This document shows positions 33,521 to 44,204 of a stretch of DNA of 64,000 bases, piece by piece (within the stretch, counting starts at the first letter, position 1; every line of letters begins with the position of its first letter). This DNA comes from Dromiciops gliroides (taxonomy: Eukaryota; Chordata; Mammalia; Microbiotheria; Microbiotheriidae). The translations under genes and the position numbers were made by a program. The stretch is taken from contig NC_057862.1 in NCBI RefSeq assembly GCF_019393635.1, positions 153,059,562 to 153,123,561 on the forward strand, given 5' to 3'. Below the pieces are notes generated by a model. The model worked only from the letters and a program-made list of their open reading frames with translations, did not search any database and was not told the DNA's origin.

Positions 33521-33929
33521 CCTACAAATACATGAAGTTTGAAAGTATGGTACTTAACTATTAGAACAATAAGTGCAGGGAGAAGTAAGGATCCCTGAGA
33601 CTTGGAAGAGTCATGAAGTAAAATGTAAGTCCCCTGAGGGGAGGGCCTGTTTTGTTCATTTTTGTCTAGGTATCCACAGCATCTATCATAATGCCATGAA
33701 AGTGATAGGTATGTCATACCTACCTTGAATTGTTGAGGCAATAGGCATAGGTAACAAAGAAGGGTATCCGAAATGGAGGAAAAAGTATCCATAAGTCAGG
33801 AGAGAGTGATGCATATGGTATGTCAGGGAAGATAGTGAGGAGATTTGTTGACTATGGTATGTGTTAACATTAGAAGACAAGTTTGGTGATATAAGGTAGG
33901 GCCCGAATGGGGGAATGTTGATAATCAGT

Positions 33930-34130
33930 GTGGTAAGGTGGGACGAGCTCTAGACTGTCAGGAGACCTGAGTTCAAATTTTGACCCATACCTTGAATAGG
34001 CTTGCCACTGCATGGAAGTCACTCAACATCCCTGAGACTTGGTTTCTTCATCTGTAAAGTCAATATAATAATACTTGCATTACCCATCTCATAGAGTGAA
34101 TGTAGGGGAAGAACTTTGTGATTATTTTTA
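33930..34130 (+). mobile_element. MIR SINE
   Basis: 'caggagacctgagttcaaat', 'cttggtttcttcatctgtaa', 'acccatctcatagagtg'. Confidence 0.8.
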
Positions 34131-34303
34131 TTACTATTGAATTCCAGGGTGAGGAGTGTGGAGTTGAGGTGGAGGTAATTAAAATACAGGTTTAGAAGAA
34201 GGGAAATGGCTTGATGAAAGATGCCAATATAGATTTAGTGCCTCAGTTTTCCTTTCTCTGAAATGAAGATCCATTTATATCCAAGCTTTAAAAAGGCGGA
34301 CCT

Positions 34304-34455
34304 GGGGCAGCTAGGTGGCATAGTAGATAAAGCACTGGCACTGGATTCAGGAGTACCTGAGTTCAAATCCAGCCTCAGACACTTGACACTTAACTAGCTG
34401 TGTGACCCTGGGCAAGTCACTTAACCCTCATTTTCCTGCCCCCCCCCCAAAAAAA
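34304..34455 (+). mobile_element. Class B SINE
   Basis: Head at 34,304, tail with a C11A8 run. 'aaaaggc.gacc' flanks it. Confidence 0.92.
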
Positions 34456-34519
34456 AGGCAGACCCAACAAATGACTCTATAAGGCTCTGCAAACAGTCCT
34501 GAAGGGAAAAACGTCATAG

Positions 34520-34835
34520 TATCATGATTTAGAGCTGGTTAGAACCATACAGATCATCTAGACCAGCCCTGCCACTTGATAGATGAAGAAACTGAGGCCC
34601 CAGAGAAGTTGAGTAACTCACCTAAGGTCACACAGGTAATTAAGGAGCAATACCAGTATCTGAGCTCAGTTTTTCTGACTCCAAGATCTGTGCTCTTCCC
34701 ATTTTATCATACAATAAGTGCAAGTATTCATTTGGTGCCTACTATGTAAAAGAAACTATGCTGGTTCTAGGGATACAAAGACATAATAAACATTATACAT
34801 TCTCTCCCCTCAAGGTTATTACATTCTACTATACC
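34520..34835 (-). mobile_element. MIR then L2 3' fragment
   Basis: 'agatgaagaaactgaggccc' to 'tttctgactccaagatc' is inverted MIR. 'ttggtgcctactatgtaaaa' onward is an inverted L2 end. Confidence 0.7.
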
Positions 34836-34869
34836 ACATGGCCTCTCCTATCAGTGTCAGAAACTTAGC

Positions 34870-35270
34870 TTTAGAAGCCAGGTGATATTTGAGTTGGTTT
34901 GTTTTGGTGGTGGGGGGTGTGTGGGAAATGAAATAAATAGATATGCTGCGGTTGCTTTTCTCTGTGCAAACTAATTAGCTGGATGGGATGGAGGTGAGGG
35001 AGCTTGTGGTGCAGATAATACAGGGCATTGAATAAATAAAACTGTTTCTTTCTTTTTGCCTTTAAAGTATACCATATGATTCCAGGACAGCAGACCGATG
35101 TGCCTAATTGTGTTTGGCTCAGGCTGATACAAACATGGATTTGCATTCCCTGAGCACGTATGCTGACTGATGGTGGGAAAGGTGGCCAAGTTGCACACTG
35201 GGTAGTGGGGGTAGGGGAGAAACAGTCTGGGATTTTAGGCATTTGTTATAGATAAAAGAGTAATCCACAA
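34870..35270. other. Repeat-free stretch, candidate conserved non-coding DNA
   Basis: No repeat recognised over about 400 bp. It contains 'aactaattagctgg' (34,969), 'gtgcagataatacag' (35,012) and 'cctaattgtg' (35,103), homeodomain- and GATA-type sites, about 5.5 kb upstream of the CpG-island promoter. Enhancer function is inference. Confidence 0.4.
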
Positions 35271-35554
35271 ATGGATACCTGAGAATTGACTGAAATTTTC
35301 AAGTTACTGAACAATGGGCCCATATAGGATCCCCAGGGCTTGATAGGAACTCAAGAGGTCATGTGGTCCATACCCAAGTGCTTGGGGCTGAAACAACCAA
35401 ACCTAAAAAATCTGACTCATAGAGAAACAGCCTCTATCAGCTCTCTCCTCCTAATGCTTGCTATTTTCATTGTCTGAGAAATCTTCTTTGCATTCAGTGC
35501 CAAAAGCTTATCTGCAGTATGAAACTTCATTCTTCTTGGTCTGTCAAAGAATCA
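35271..35554. other. No gene seen
   Basis: Ordinary intergenic sequence. Confidence 0.5.
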
Positions 35555-35690
35555 CAAAATGTTAGATCTGGAGGGGGCCTTGGGGATCATCTAAGTCCAA
35601 ATACTTGCATTTACAGATAAGGAAACTGAGGTGCAGAGAAGAGAAGGTTCTTGCCTGAGATCACACAGCTTACTAGGGTTTGGAGATGTA
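35555..35690 (-). mobile_element. MIR SINE fragment
   Basis: 'ttacagataaggaaactgag' and 'gagatcacacagcttact'. Confidence 0.75.
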
Positions 35691-36589
35691 GAATAGTGTA
35701 CCTAGTTTCAGGACTAGAGAAGCAAAACATAGCTATATACTCCTATAAGATTTATAACTTTCAAAGGTATTTTCTTGTTTATCTTATTTGGCCCTCCTAA
35801 TAAGGTTAAGCAGAAGGAAACACTCACCCCCCCCCACCCCATCCTATTCTATAGTTCTGGAAACAATGATTATTTACCTAAGTACCTTGTTAGATTTTTA
35901 TAAGAGTTCTTACAGATTCAAAAGGGCAGTCAATTCTGGGTATGGAAGTGAATAAGAAACTACCCATTTTTCCAGTCCTAAGAGATTCCTCTAATGCACC
36001 AGAGAGAAGTCCTGGGAAAAATAGGAGTCAGACTAGTTCAAAATAATTCCTTTAAAATATTTTGGAGAAAGGCCAGATATACCTGGAAGTGTAGGAGATG
36101 GACAACTACATGGCATAATTTCAGGGACCAGAGGAAGGTAGCACTTCCCTCCTTTCTCCTCCCTCTCATCTCTTCCTGACAATTCTCCATCCATAAGCTG
36201 ATTCTGAGATTCTGCCATTATAATTTAATTTCTTTGGCTGACTTTATCTATCCCAGAGAAACATACATCCCCCTGGGAGGGACATTGCATTAAGCATTTG
36301 TAAATTAGCCCCATTTGAATGTATTTATTATGAAGTTTCCAGAGAGTAGCTTTAGAAGAACTAGGGGGAAGGGACCCTGAGGGCCTTGGGCAGCTGGGGA
36401 TGGGGAAGACTGGGTAAGCACGAAAAGAACAAAGACCAGGGAGCCCGGGGGCGCTGAAAACAAACTTCCCCAATTTTTGTAATTCCTAGCACGTCTTTAA
36501 AATTTGGAATCAAAGTTTGAAGCTCCATATGGGTGTGGAGGAGGGGGATATTTGCTTCCCAGTAAAGCTCTTTTGATGCTGAAGATGAG
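35691..36589. other. No gene seen
   Basis: Unique-looking sequence. 'ttgtaaattagccccatttg' near 36,298 sits in a repeat-free block. No exon supported. Confidence 0.5.
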
Positions 36590-37130
36590 CCTATAAGCTC
36601 TTGAGAGCAGGAACTGTGTCTCCTCCTTTCTCTGTTCCCACACTGCCTTGCCCAATTTAGGGACACACTGTCCAATTTAGGAACACGGTGTATGCTTAAT
36701 CTATGTTGAGATGACTGAGAGGTGTCAGGATATGCTTTGTGACAAGGCAAGAGATGTTTAATGAGATTGGAGGCCGTTTGAAGAGTTCTTAGGATCGGAC
36801 AGGACCTCAAAGCCTGCATTTTTAATTTTACAGAAAAGGAAACTGAGGGCTGTGGAAATTTAGTAAGGTCACACAGGTGTAAATGTCAGAAGCAAGATTC
36901 AAACCTCTTTGATGGGGGATAGGAGGAGTGGGACAGTGTGGTGTAATGGAACAAACACAGTTTTGAGTCAGAGGACTTGAGTTTAAATGCTAGGTCTCCT
37001 ATTTCCTACCTGCATGAACTCTGGGAAATCATTTGCCCTCTATGCCTCAGTTTCTTTCATGAAAAATAAGAGAGTTGAACTAGATGCTTTCCAAGGTCCC
37101 TTCCAGTAATAAAGTTGATGTTCCTGTGAG
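36590..37130. mobile_element. L2 3' end, inverted MIR, forward MIR
   Basis: L2 plus-strand end at about 36,590-36,720 ('aagctcttgagagcaggaac'). Inverted MIR at 36,785-36,910. Forward MIR at 36,930-37,130 ('tatgcctcagtttctttcat'). Confidence 0.7.
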
Positions 37131-37374
37131 AATGCTGAAGTTTGAACTTTCATCAGAATTCGGTAGATGAGCCAAACCTAAGGGACTCTGTTTTTCATAA
37201 GCCCATTCTCCTTAACATTCCTGGTGATCTTATCTGTAAACTGTGGAAGGAGATGAATGGGGGGGGGGGGGCTCTGCTTTTTTGGAGAAAGTGTCTTTTA
37301 TAAACATTATCTGTATGCACAGGAGACACTCAAAGAAACTTGCCCAAGAAATTTGAACAGATTGACTACCCTTA

Positions 37375-37800
37375 CAATAGAATGTAAATTCCTTGAGAGC
37401 AAAGACCTTTTGTATATTGTCCTCTTATTTCCAGTGCCTGGGGTAGCTAGGTGGTCTAGGGCCAGGAGTCCAAATCTGGCCTCAGACACTAGCTGTGTGA
37501 GACCCTAGGCAAGTCACTTAACACTGTTTGCCTTAGTTTCCTCATCTGTAACATGTGCTGGAGAAGGAAATGGCAGATCACTCCAGGGTTTGTTTGTTTG
37601 TTTGTTTGTTTTCCAAGAAACCCCAAATGGGGTCACAATTGAAATAACTGAACAACAACAATCAGTTGGTCAATAAACATTGATTAAGCACCTAGAATGT
37701 GCCAGGCATGGTGCTAATTCATGGGGATACAAAAAAGAACAAAAGACTTGCCCTTACCTTGAGGAACTCATAATTTAATGGGAGAAAATATGGAAAAAAT
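37375..37800 (+). mobile_element. L2 ends flanking a class C SINE (37,440-37,668)
   Basis: The SINE carries an internal (GTTT)n run at about 37,589-37,612 that replaces part of the usual 'atctttgcc' region. A sense L2 fragment precedes it and an inverted L2 end follows. Confidence 0.78.
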
Positions 37801-38134
37801 GGGTATAGTTGCAACTCTCATTCCTCACACACTACCTACCGGGGAAAAGGAACATATTAAGTGTCTACTATGTGCCAGGCATTGTGCTATGAGTTACACA
37901 GTAAGTGTCTGAGTTCAAACTCAGACCTTTCAGACTCCAAGTCCAGCATGCTATCCAATCTGCCACTTAGTAAAGGAAAGGTTTTTGTTTTGTTTTTAAT
38001 TTTAGTAAATGTTTTTGGGCCCAAATGCTAGTGTCTCTGAGCCTGAGGAAAAATGCTGAACTCTTTAAGTAAGCTTCCTCCTTCTTTGTCTTCTCCCTCC
38101 CCATCCCAGAGACTGAGCATAACTGCTTTACTAG
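37801..38134. other. Degraded MIR/THER1-like piece, otherwise no gene
   Basis: 'gtgtctactatgtgccaggc' and 'gagttcaaactcagaccttt' at 37,858-37,975 look like a decayed SINE. The rest is unassigned. Confidence 0.5.
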
Positions 38135-38430
38135 TGAAGAAACTGGCACGGGGGAAAGTTGTGGTCCTTAGGTATTCTTCAATAAAGAATCACACTCTCA
38201 AACACGGTCTAATTAGAATTAAAGCAGTCTGTTATTTGGCACTAGGAAAAGTGACCAAGTAGGAAGTCAAAGACTTCACCCCTCAGGGAAGAGGGCTTAG
38301 AAACATTCTCCTCCTTGAAAAGAAGGAAATCAAAAACTCTTGTAGAGGATAGATGGGTTGTCCACTTGAAAACTGAAAAAGTTTCCTTTTGGGGTGGGGT
38401 GGGGAAAGCTTGGATGCTTGTTATATTCCT
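38135..38430 (-). mobile_element. LTR fragment related to the solo LTR at 16,122
   Basis: Aligns with 16,155-16,400: 'aattagaat.a', 'ttatttggcactaggaaaa', 'gaccaag' and 'ctcagggaagagggc' correspond in order. No target duplication was found, so it is truncated or decayed. Confidence 0.65.
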
Positions 38431-38449
38431 GAGAATCAAAGGGGATTTT

Positions 38450-38606
38450 TTTGTTTGGTTTGGTTTTTGGTGAGGCAATTGGGGTTAAGTGACTTACCCA
38501 AGGTCACACAGCTAATTAAGTGTCAAGTTTCTGAGGCCACATTTGAACTCAGGTGCTCCTGACCCCAGGGCCAGTGCTCTATCGACTGCACCATCTAGCT
38601 GCCCCC
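38450..38606 (-). mobile_element. Class A SINE
   Basis: 'ggtgaggcaattggggttaa' to 'gcaccatctagctgcccc'. Confidence 0.9.
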
Positions 38607-38611
38607 TACAC

Positions 38612-38775
38612 TAGGGCTTCTTAACAGTTTTTTGTGAATGTTATGGAACCCCTTGGCAATCCGGTGAAGCCTAATGGAAGGAAACACTAAACTTAAGTTA
38701 GAGGTTGGTGAAAATAAAAGCGTATTTTTTTATGCCCTCCCCCTGAAATTTATCTGTACTTAAGAACCTCTGCTT
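38612..38775 (+). mobile_element. hAT-like element, copy 3
   Basis: Begins 'gggcttcttaacag' and ends 'cttaagaacctctg'. The middle contains 'ggcaatccggtgaagccta'. Confidence 0.65.
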
Positions 38776-39086
38776 TAGGCCTATAGATTGCAGAGTGGGT
38801 GCTAATCTGTACTGATAGGAGTTTTGCTACTGGGAGTTCCCTAAACCTGTAAAATCCTAGGTATCCCCCACTCCCCCAAAATATGTATTCCTTTACTGAG
38901 GACAGAAAAACAAAAAGGAAAGAGTCTTTGCCCTCAGGTACATGACATTCCACTGAAGAACAGCACTCATGTCATCCTTAGATCTTCTATTCTCCAGCCT
39001 AAATATATACCAAGTTCCTTCACCCAAGGCTGTGATGGCAATGTCTCCAGGCCCTTGCCATATTGACCATCTTCCTATGGACATTT

Positions 39087-39325
39087 TTGTTGTTGTCGAG
39101 TCATTTTCAGTTGTCTTACTCCTCCTGACCTCACTTGGGGTTTTGTTGGCAAAGATACTAGAGTGGTTTGCCATTTCCAGCTTTTACATATGAGGAAACT
39201 GAGACAAACAGGGTTAAGGGACTTGTCCAAGGTTACACTGCTTGGAAGTATCTGAGACCAGATTTAAACTCAGATCATTCTGATTCTAGGCCTGGTACTC
39301 TATCCACTGCACCACCTAGTTGCCT
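39087..39325 (-). mobile_element. Class C SINE
   Basis: 'ttgttgttgtcgagtcatt', 'ggggttttgttggcaaag' and 'gcaccacctagttgcc'. The 'ttctccagctcattt' segment is mostly deleted. Confidence 0.88.
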
Positions 39326-40259
39326 TTATGGGCACTAAGGACCCTTTATTTGAAGGTTGTTTTTTTTTTAAATCGTCTCAGTATTATTTATTATTCTTTG
39401 GAGGGGAAAGGTAGTTTTGGTGTCTCTATTTGGTATAAGGTCTTTGGGTGGGGTATCTTTTCGGTATCTTGGTGTGATATTGTCACTATTAATCAACTCA
39501 GATACCATGTGCTTTGGAGGGGGTCATCTCCCCCAGTTTTGAGGATGTGGGGATACTAAGCAGCTTCTTCACCTCCCTCCCCTGGTTATATACAGATTTT
39601 TGTTGTATTTTGTGGGGTATATATTTTTTGGAAGCGGTCAGGACCTATGATTTCATCGGTGTATGGAACTTTCAGTGGGGAAGCTGCCAGTCTCTCTTTT
39701 TTTGTTTTTTTTTTACAGGGCAATGAGGGTGAAGTGATTTGCCCAGGGTCACCCAGCTAGTAAGTGTCAAGTATCTGGGGTCGAATTTGAACTCAGGTCC
39801 TCCTGAATCCAGGGCCGGTGCTTTATCCACTGCGCCACCTAGCTGCCCGAAGCTGACAGTCTCAATGCAGACCTGCCGCTGCTGGGTGATTTGAAGTCTC
39901 GGAGAGTGGTCTGGGGGGCACTGAGGGGTTAGGAGACTCGCCCCTGGATCAACAAGTCAATATAGATCAGAGGCTTGAACTGGTTCCCTTTCTTCCAGAC
40001 TCAGAGGCCAACTTTCTATTCCCCATGCCAAGTCAAATATGATTGTAACGACTACATAATCCAGATTGGGATGTATTTGGGGTCAGCTCTCATCTCAAAT
40101 CGAACCGCAAGTGGGGAGTTTATGTCTCCCAGCATTCAGCAGGCATCTTATGTCTCAGAGGAAAACCATCCTCCTAGAGATTAAATCCATGTGCAATAAG
40201 GAATGTAAGTTAATGGTACATCCCTTTGCACTTGCACCAGCAGGAGTTTAGAGGTGCAG
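39326..40259. other. Unassigned sequence with one class B SINE
   Basis: Outside 39,695-39,848 no repeats are evident. This is the immediate upstream side of the CpG island. No exon is supported. Confidence 0.5.
39695..39848 (-). mobile_element. Class B SINE with target duplication
   Basis: 'gaagctg.cagtctc' occurs at 39,680-39,694 and 39,849-39,863. Body near consensus. Confidence 0.93.
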
Positions 40260-40760
40260 GCAAAGCCTCTCTTGGCTCCCAACTGCCTGATGGAGCCTGA
40301 CGGATCGCCGCAGCCTCTCCAGTCGGGCAGCGGTTCCTGAGAAGCCAGTTCTTTCATGCTACGGGCTCATCTGCTGTCATTTAGTGCGCGCGGCTCCCCC
40401 AACCGCTAGACCGACTAGTACGAGAGATGCTAAGACAAGCAGGACCCCCGTTTCTACCTATCAGGGGCCAGCAGGTGTCCCGGGCTCTGAGGGCTCATCC
40501 CGGTCCCGAAAGAGTTAAGGCATCGGGCCTTCTCTCGGCTGGTTGAGAGCGGATTAGGATTTCCTGGGACTGCCCAGCTATCACTATGGTTTATTCTCGT
40601 GCAGTGTGTGCATGTATGCGCTTTCCCCTTTCCTCCCCCTTTGTAGTTTCCTAGGTTATCCTTCTTTCTTCCTCTCTCCTGCCTCCCCCCACACCCCCCA
40701 GCCTGGGCCCTCTTTCTTTCTTCCTGTCTCGCCTTCCTGTGGCGAAGGAGGCTCATCCAT

Positions 40761-40767
40761 TATAAAT
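40761..40767 (+). promoter_or_regulatory. TATA-like box
   Basis: TATAAAT lies at the edge of the dense CpG region. A start site about 25-35 bp downstream, near 40,790-40,800, would fall in 'ccgccgctgccagagcg'. A TATA box inside a CpG island is not the rule, so this is suggestive. Confidence 0.45.
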
Positions 40768-40789
40768 GCACATACTGTACTGACATCAC

Positions 40790-41237
40790 CGCCGCTGCCA
40801 GAGCGAGCCGCGAGGACAGCTTAATCAGATTCCGAGGGGTGGTCCCTCCCCCCTCCCCCTTTCCTCCTCCCCCGCGCTCCCTCCTCCCCCTCCCCCATCT
40901 TCCTCCCTCCCTCCCTCCCTCGCTCGGCTCCCCTCCACTCCGCTCTGCGCTCTGCGCTCTGCGCTCTACCCGTAGCCACTGACGCCGCCGCGGAGCCCTC
41001 TGCGGGGCAGACACCGCCGCAGCTCTGCGTTCCCCCTCGCTCCGCTCGCTTCCTCACTCGGGCCAACCTCCCGCATCCGCGAGAGCGGAGGAGACAGGAG
41101 GGGGCGGAAATCCAGAGCGAGCCGGAGCGCGCGAGGAGAAGTGGGCTGCCCGCCCCCCATCCCGCCACCCCCTCCCTCTCCGCCACCCTTGGGCTTCGGG
41201 AAACCTTCCCCAGACTTTCTGCATGACTGTCACAAAG
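40790..41237 (+). other. Probable first exon (mostly 5' UTR)
   Basis: GC-rich exon from the inferred start site to the donor CACAAAG/GTAAGCG, which matches the vertebrate consensus at nearly every position. It contains CT-rich tracts, a short tandem run of 'gcgctct' near 40,943-40,968, and CpG-dense sequence to the donor. The donor orientation fixes transcription on the plus strand. No acceptor is seen before, so it is taken as exon 1. The exact start is inferred. Confidence 0.6.
41223..41237 (+). CDS. Possible start codon and first five codons of an unidentified gene
   Basis: ATG ACT GTC ACA AAG (MTVTK) reads into the donor at 41,238 in phase 0. The context 'tctgcATGa' is weak (T at -3, A at +4). 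The exon could equally be wholly non-coding, with the ATG a chance upstream codon. I do not recognise a protein from five residues. Exon 2 is not identified in the remaining 22.7 kb. Confidence 0.3.
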
Positions 41238-41780
41238 GTAAGCGTCCTCGACCAGCCCTGCCCTGTGCGAGCCGGGCGGCAGCGGCCGTGACGTGGGCCA
41301 GCTCCCGGGCTGAAGGGGCAACCGGACTGCGGGCGCTGGGTGCAGGCTGGAAGAGAGGGCAGGGCAGTGCAAGGGAGGGGAGGGGGAGGAAGTCCTCTGC
41401 CGCTGGCTTGCCTTTGCGTTGACATGGGTGTCTTCTGTCTTAAAGGTGCAGCGTGCACTCCGCCCCCCACCCCAGCCCCCTCCTTGCTGGCCGTCTTCTC
41501 TCACCCACTCCCGTGCCCCCCTCCGCAAAGCCAAGCACTTCCACTCCTTCGCCCCGGATGAGTGGAGGGTGGGTGCAAGGAAACAGCTTTGGGGTGGCCC
41601 GGCGATGGGAGTGGGATGGGCGTGAGGACAACCCCCTGGCTGGGCACCCGGGGAAGTGGCTTCTCGCCTCGGATACTGCATTTTTAACCCCTTGAGGACT
41701 CGGGCGGCCAGCTCCGTGGTCCTTGCTAAGGCCGGCCGGTGTGTGTTGGTGGTTGCGTGGCCTCATACCTCCTGCACACC

Positions 41781-43200
41781 TCCCAGTAAGCAGGTCCCCG
41801 GGAGGGGCTGGCTGTCATTTCCTAAGAACAGTCCTTCTTGCTCCAGAGTAGCCCACAGAAGAGGAGAGAGCCCCCAGACTTCAGAGAGCCGGCCTCCCCC
41901 GGCTTCACGAGAAGCTCTGGTTCCGCTCGGGAGCCGCGTCTTCCGAGGGTCTACAGGTGGCCAGGGGTGGGGTTGGGGAGAGGGAATCGGGGAGTCCTTT
42001 GAGAGCAGGGGTCAGAGTCTTGGGTGACGCAACACCCGCATTTTCCTCAAGTGAAGAGAATGATAATGGTATGCAAGATGAGAAGCAAGGTTTATTTTTG
42101 AAAGGTGTCGCTTTTTGCTTTTCCGTCTTGGTATAGGAAGGGGTTAAGGGGGAAAGGATTATTATGGTGTCTTGCAAAGGAGAACTCAACTGGAAGTAGG
42201 CTTAGTCTGAGGGCCACATTGTTTATGTGAAATTGGCCGGTCACACAAACTCTGTTTCCTCACCTGTAGCACAGAGGCAAGAATAATACAGCATCCGATC
42301 CTACCAAAGGAAGTTCCAATGTTTGCAAGAAGTGCCTGGGAAAGTATGTTCCAAAGATGGCTTCATGAATGATGTCAATCCCTTGGATGGCCAAGGGGAC
42401 TGTGTATTACTTTCCATTGGGATTTGGGATAAAATCCTCCATTGCTTCCCCAAATACTACTCACTACCTTTTCCTAACATTGGCCTGGCTGCTGGAGGTG
42501 ATGCCAAGAATAGAGATGCAGTCTGTGTGCTGGGAGGCAGGCAGGGCCATGGGGCATGATGGAATGCTAGTTCTCAGGCCTACTGAAAGGGGTAGGGAAG
42601 GTCAGAGAGCTCAAGTCTTTACTGATTAACTCACTATGGGGTTGTATGCTACTTTTGATAGGATTAAGGTGGAATAAACTCAAGAGAGAATCTGCTAAGG
42701 ACATTTGAGCTAAACTTTTCCTAATGGCTACTGGTCTTTTTAAACGTAGCTTAATATAGGCACTCTGGCAATGTGTTAAAAAAGAACTTGGAAACAAACT
42801 TTATAGACAGAAAGTTTTTCTCCAAACAAACGTGTATGCTTTTCTATCTTTTCATTTTGTCATGGGCAAGTGAACGAAGTCCGAAGTTAAGTTACTTTTC
42901 CCATTGTCTAGGTTTCAGTTTCCTCTTTGGTAAAATGAGGAGGCTGAACTATATGATTTCTGAGGGCCTTCCCAGATCTCACGAATTTGAGGTATTCATA
43001 ATGACCCTGAAGATGGAAGAAAAGCAGTCTGTCTGGGCATAATAGACTAGATGGGGAAGATTAGAAGTTGGTCAAGCTGTTTTTCTCTTAGATTCTTTGC
43101 AGACTCAGAAGAGATGACCACCCCAGAAATGACTGGATCTTTTGGCATGACAAGACAGAAGGGTATTGTGCTGGGGGCTCATGGCCTGCACATACCGAAA
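41781..43200 (+). other. Probable intron 1, proximal part
   Basis: CpG content declines after about 42,000. No repeat is recognised from 41,238 to 43,200, consistent with regulatory constraint near a promoter. No further exon is supported. Confidence 0.45.
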
Positions 43201-43203
43201 ATC

Positions 43204-43418
<215 letters not shown>

Positions 43419-43560
43419 TTTTAGTGGGGCAATGAGGGTTAAGGGACTTGCCCAGGGTCACACAGCTATTAAATGTCAAGTGTCTAAGGCCTGATATGAA
43501 CTCAGGTACTCCTAAATCCAAGGCCGGTGCTTTATCCACTGCACCACCTAGCTGCTCCCC
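43419..43560 (-). mobile_element. Class B SINE
   Basis: 'gggcaatgagggttaaggga' to 'caccacctagctgctcccc'. Confidence 0.9.
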
Positions 43561-43626
43561 GCCCCTGCCTTTTTTAGACAAGTTTTGTGTTTTCCACCTT
43601 TCCTTCCTTCGTTCTCCATCAATATA

Positions 43627-43812
43627 AGTTTCTTAGCCATTTTTGTATCATGGACCCCCTTTGGCACTCTATGGACCCCTTCTCAGAATAATGTTTTTAA
43701 ATGCATAAAATAAAATACGTGGGATTACAAAGGAAATGAATTTTATTGGAATATAGCTATGAAATATGACATTTTTAAAAATCCCCACAAGTTTGTGGAT
43801 CCTTGGTGAAGC
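43627..43812 (+). mobile_element. hAT-like element, copy 4 (best preserved)
   Basis: 'gtttcttagccatttttgta', 'ccccttctcagaataatg', 'aaaatacgtgggattacaa' and 'ccacaagtttgtggatcctt'. Confidence 0.75.
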
Positions 43813-43877
43813 ACAAATTAAATCAGCTCAGAGAATGCCATCGTTCCTAAGCCCTTCTCATTATCTGCTATCGCTGG

Positions 43878-44135
43878 GAAGCAACTAGGTGGCAAGATGG
43901 ATTGAGTGACTCACTTGGAGTTTGGAAGACCTGAGTTGAAATCCAATTTCAGGGGTTTACTAACTGTGGGACCCTGGGCCAGTCACTTAACCTCTGTGTG
44001 CCTCAATGTTCTCATCTGTAAAAGGGAGATAATTATAGCAGCTTTCAGGGTTGTTGTTAGGATCAAATGAGATAATAGTTGTAAAGTACTTTACAAACCT
44101 TAAAATGCTATGTAAATGCTAGCTATTGTTATCTG
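43878..44135 (+). mobile_element. THER1-type SINE, nearly complete
   Basis: tRNA-like head 'ggaagcaactaggtggcaag', core 'ccagtcacttaacctctg', and 3' part 'aagtactttacaaacctta' with 'atgctatgtaaatgct'. Confidence 0.85.
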
Positions 44136-44204
44136 AGGTGGGCAGCAAGTGGGGTTTTTGATTGGGGGCTGGGAAAGGTAAGCGTGTAGAGTAACATTGA
44201 GAGA

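Larger units (their letters stand above)
40260..41780 (+). promoter_or_regulatory. CpG-island promoter
   Basis: CpG dinucleotides, rare elsewhere in the window, become frequent here, densest at about 40,770-41,310. The island contains no SINE, which is unusual for this window. It includes a TATA-like box at 40,761, a TGACATCA motif resembling a CRE at about 40,781-40,788, polypyrimidine tracts at 40,850-40,920 and a splice donor at 41,238. Together these indicate a plus-strand Pol II promoter with a 5' exon. The gene is not recognised. Confidence 0.85.

Noticed and set aside
40821..41681. 286-codon open frame on the minus strand in the CpG island
   Set aside because: GC-rich sequence has few stops. 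The translation is low-complexity Arg/Gly/Pro/Ser without domains, and the donor signal is on the plus strand.
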